Source of the DNA: Parapristionchus giblindavisi
Taxonomy: Eukaryota; Nematoda; Chromadorea; Rhabditida; Diplogasteridae
DNA: 64,000 bases
Assembly (NCBI GenBank): GCA_943737045.1
Contig: CALSFV010000001.1
Span: 2,756,001 to 2,820,000, forward strand
Reading direction: 5' to 3'
Shown here: positions 61,201 to 64,000 of the stretch, one piece after another
Numbering within the stretch: position 1 is the stretch's first letter
Layout: each line of letters begins with the position of its first letter
The notes under the pieces: generated by a model
What the model was told of the DNA's origin: nothing
What the model saw: the letters and a program-made list of their open reading frames with translations, nothing else
Database searches by the model: none
Made by a program: the position numbers and the translations under genes

Positions 61201-63890
61201 CGATTGAATCACATAGCAATGCCTCAGATTGCACCAAATGAATCGATATTGAGAGCTAGTGCCATCATTCCTACTTCGGTATCTTTATATTATTGATTAA
61301 TGAATGATTAAACTATGCTATTGATGATGTTAATATAAATGATGATGATTGATTAATAGAATCAACCTCTACAGGATGTACTCATTGAACATTCTGTACC
61401 TGAGACAATGCTCAATTTCACATCTGAAGGAGCATATATTGGAAATGAACCAAGGAGTCTTAATATGGTAGAGTAGTCTATATTATTTATATCGAATCAT
61501 TTTGATATACATATTTGGAATAGTCATTGAAGTTATTGATTACAGATTGATCCTGTTCTGAATACAGTACCCATATCTGGATTGAGACTGAGCTATCCAC
61601 TCAACGAACATCCTGATTCAGTTAGTTTTTGTTCTATATCAATACATTCCATCTGCTACATATATTTTCGTTGCCCTCACCGAATTATTTTTATATAGTG
61701 GGCTGATTTAGAAAAATCGCTATTTTTCTTTTGAATTGTAATCTTTCACAATAAAAGAGAGCTTTATATAGTGGGTCGGCCATGAAAATGAGCCAAATAC
61801 AGTGTAGCCTAAAAGTCATGGGACGCTTTTTCATTTTTTTATAACTTTTGATCCAGAAAAGCAATCAAGCTGATCTTTTCAGTCAATGTTCAGAATTTAT
61901 CAGGGAATAGTACCATGATGTGTTGGTCTAATTAAATTAGTTCACTGATGCGTAGTGATGATGCTATCGAAATACACTTTTTTTGAAAATTTACATTTCT
62001 TTAGTGAAAGATCCTGTTCTTCTGAAGCATTGTGAGAGTGGAGACCCCCACTAGGGCTGCACAGTCACACAATCCGGAATGGCTCCGATTCCGATTTCAA
62101 GCTGTAGCTGGGTCGCAACTTTGACCCCCAAAATTTATAACTTAGCTTCTAGATGTGCTATCAACCCGTTCTAAGTGCTGAAATGATGCTAGTGGTGAGT
62201 AATGTTTATCCGCAGATTATGGTAGTCATAGCTCGTCATTTGCAATCAGGGCATAAAATATTTTTTTTGGGGGAGGACCGATTTTGAGACCCTACCGTTC
62301 AGAGGGCGGGTCTTCTAAAAATATAGTTCCTGCGCAAGCAGCTTTGCACTCTATCATATATTAATTTCCCTTATTTTGGTTTAGTTCCGATTCCTTTCAG
62401 ACCCGCAGCAAACGTTATGCTGAGGTCTAGGGTTGTCCGTTCGGAAGACGAAACGCCATTCGAAAGTCACGTATTTTCACTCTCGTTCCGGAACGACGTG
62501 ACTTTTGATACGGAATCAATTCGGAAGAGTAATTATTTGACTCTCGTTCCGGAAGAGATGCAAATTGGCTCCTTTGTTCCGATGAGGGGAGGGAGAGGGG
62601 GAGAAAAGAAGGGGATGAGTGTGAAACATATTTGAAATATCAGAATTGGAGAGAGAACTTTGACAATACACCGATCAGTTTTGTCCGTGATCGAACAATG
62701 AAATTGATACGGAAGGGATACGGAACGCTATCAAATCACTCTCATTCCGGAAGAATCTCATTTCTCTCTCGCTCGTTCCGGAATAAATGCAAATCTTCCC
62801 TTCCAAACGAAACTTTCGTATTCCGTTTTCGTTTCGTTAACCCTACTGAGGTCTACTCGGTGCGCGCTTTTGCGATTTCTCTCTTTCTGCTCCTGCCCCT
62901 GGGCCTCTATTGATGAAATTTCTTAGTTTCAAAGTACCAATGCATGTTAGAGATGTTCACAAAAGTTTTTACACTATTGCGAAACTTTGATCTTTGATCT
63001 TTGTATTTTGATCTTTACACGCTACTACCGAGTAGACCCCAGCATAACGTTTGCTGCGGGTCTGAAAGGAATCGGAACTAAACCAAAATAAGGGAAATCA
63101 ATATATGATATATTGCAAAGCTGTATGTGCAGGAACCATAATTTTAGAAGGCCCGCCCTCTGAACGGTAGGGTCTCAAAATCGGTCCTCCCCCAAAAAAA
63201 TTATTTTATGCCCTGAGGGCAAATGACGAGCTATGACTTCCATAATCTACGGATAAACATTACTCACCACTAGCATCATTTCAGCACTTAGAAGGGGTTG
63301 TTAGCACATCTAGAAGCTAAGTTATAAATTTTGGGGGTCAAAGTTGCGACCCAGCTACAGCTTGAAATCGGAATCGAAGCCATTCCGGATTGTGTGACTG
63401 TACAGCCCTAGTGGGGGTCTCCACTCTCACAATGTTTCAGAAGAACAGAATCTTTCACTAAAGAAATGTAAATTTTCAAAAAAGTGTATTTCGATAGAGT
63501 CATCACTACGCATTAGTAAACTAATTTAATTATACCAACACATCTTGGTAATATTCCCTGATAAATTCTGTACATTGACTGAAAAGATCAGCTTGATTGC
63601 TTTTCTGAATCAAAAGTTATAAAAAAATAAAAAAAAGTGTCCCATGACTTTTAGGCTACACTGTATAGTGGGTCAATCCTCACACTGTGAGGGTAGGAAA
63701 ATGTATGATTTGCTACCGTATCCTATTTCATGATATTGATTAATATTGATTTCAGGGTGAGATGGGAGTTCGTGTTGGTGTAATCAATCGATTGCCTGAA
63801 AGGCGTCAATTTCCTGGCGAAAATTCGTATGAGATAGGTGAAAATGTTGTGGAGAGAAGACAGTATGCTGCAGCTCATTTCCGGATATAA
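58227..63890 (+). CDS. TRIB: Tribbles-family pseudokinase
   Basis: Scaffold protein that recruits substrates to the COP1 ubiquitin ligase and modulates MAPK signalling; the nematode member is NIPI-3. The start MDTPSTANGSGTTKPATEPP leads to a Ser-homopolymer N-terminus. The kinase-like core has VHAKLISIEEF (Lys kept), MVAFCHQIGILVRDLKPRKL (HRD changed to VRD), LSDVFDM where DFG is expected, as in Tribbles, then KKYGSPAYIPPEVLCGRPDG, FSGRQADIWGLGVLTYLLLT, YPFYDVTPGGVFKQIRKAKV and DRPSAALLASLPW. The tail holds EHSVPE, a plausible COP1-binding VP motif near 61390. It ends YAAAHFRI. A metal-binding DFG is missing, so weak or no catalysis is expected. Introns carry a small element (60919-61080) and a 1.9-kb element (61800-63663). 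Some N-terminal exon edges are uncertain. Confidence 0.9.
60919..61080. mobile_element. CATACGTGGGC element with 8-bp target duplication, copy 3
   Basis: 162 bp, from CATACGTGGGCGGGCATTGC to GTGATGCCCACGTATG. It is flanked on both sides by GTTGGTAT (60911-60918 and 61081-61088). It contains AAATCGGGGGGTCGG words and TTGCCGCTAGCGGCAG. It lies directly after the exon ending LASLPW of the Tribbles gene. Confidence 0.92.
61800..63663. mobile_element. 1.9-kb mariner-like foldback element, TA-flanked
   Basis: The ends CAGTGTAGCCTAAAAGTCAT and ATGACTTTTAGGCTACACTG are perfect inverted copies and TA flanks both sides (61798-61799 and 63664-63665), as for Tc1/mariner insertions. Arms of about 620 bp are nearly identical, implying a fairly recent insertion. 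The unique centre (about 62430-63020) carries repeated GGAA-type CTCTCGTTCCGGAA words but no transposase motif. It fills the last intron of the Tribbles gene. Confidence 0.92.
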
Positions 63891-64000
63891 CTCGGATACA
63901 GTATACCTTGTACTCGCGAGGATTACTGTAGGAGCTGAAGTATAGAAAGTATTGATTGGTTCATTCTCTAATCCTTACTTCTTTCTTATTGCTACACAAT
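63891..64000. other. 3' flank of the Tribbles gene
   Basis: Short AT-rich flank to the end of the window. No feature is seen. Confidence 0.5.

Noticed and set aside
62417..62913. Two frames of 72 and 93 codons in the centre of the mariner-like element
   Set aside because: No DDE/D transposase motifs or helix-turn-helix. They read repeated CTCTCGTTCCGGAA words and look accidental.

Overview
This is a 64 kb piece of a eukaryotic nuclear genome, most likely a nematode. The genes have many short introns (often 40-60 nt) with GT donors and TTTCAG-, ACAG- or TAG-type acceptors. Intergenic DNA is AT-rich, and several start codons sit directly behind a splice-acceptor-like sequence, as expected for spliced-leader trans-splicing. 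The phylum call is an inference from gene structure; no rRNA or mitochondrial marker is present. I rebuilt the coding genes by joining exons by hand, so outer boundaries are firmer than inner exon edges.

Layout, left to right: 3' part of a galactokinase (+, 1-1973); SURF4-family ER cargo receptor (-, 3528-5604); about 5 kb without a confident gene, holding foldback elements and simple repeats; TTLL11-type tubulin polyglutamylase (+, 11013-17621); small BTB/T1 (KCTD-like) protein (-, 17809-18892); an unrecognised Ser-rich protein of about 28 tiny exons with internal duplications (+, 19599-23435); heparan sulfate 2-O-sulfotransferase (-, 23785-34846), whose first exon lies 9.2 kb from the second; a five-finger C2H2 protein (-, 35563-37292); PP2A activator PTPA (+, 38173-40287); a 4.9 kb long-inverted-repeat element with a CTATCTAACC satellite (42600-47485); a divergent G-alpha subunit (+, 47805-51064); a histidine acid phosphatase (+, 52371-54992); and a Tribbles pseudokinase (+, 58227-63890).

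The genes do not form one pathway; this is an ordinary chromosomal neighbourhood. The unusual content is mobile and repetitive. The giant sulfotransferase intron holds nested elements, a mirrored pair of GC-rich repeats near its two ends, and phase-consistent exon chains on the same strand that may be undescribed nested genes. Small elements with 8-9 bp target duplications, a TA-flanked mariner-like foldback element, and introns built largely of a GATCAAA heptamer are also present. I saw no CRISPR array, operon or rRNA. One tRNA-like sequence lies inside a transposable element.
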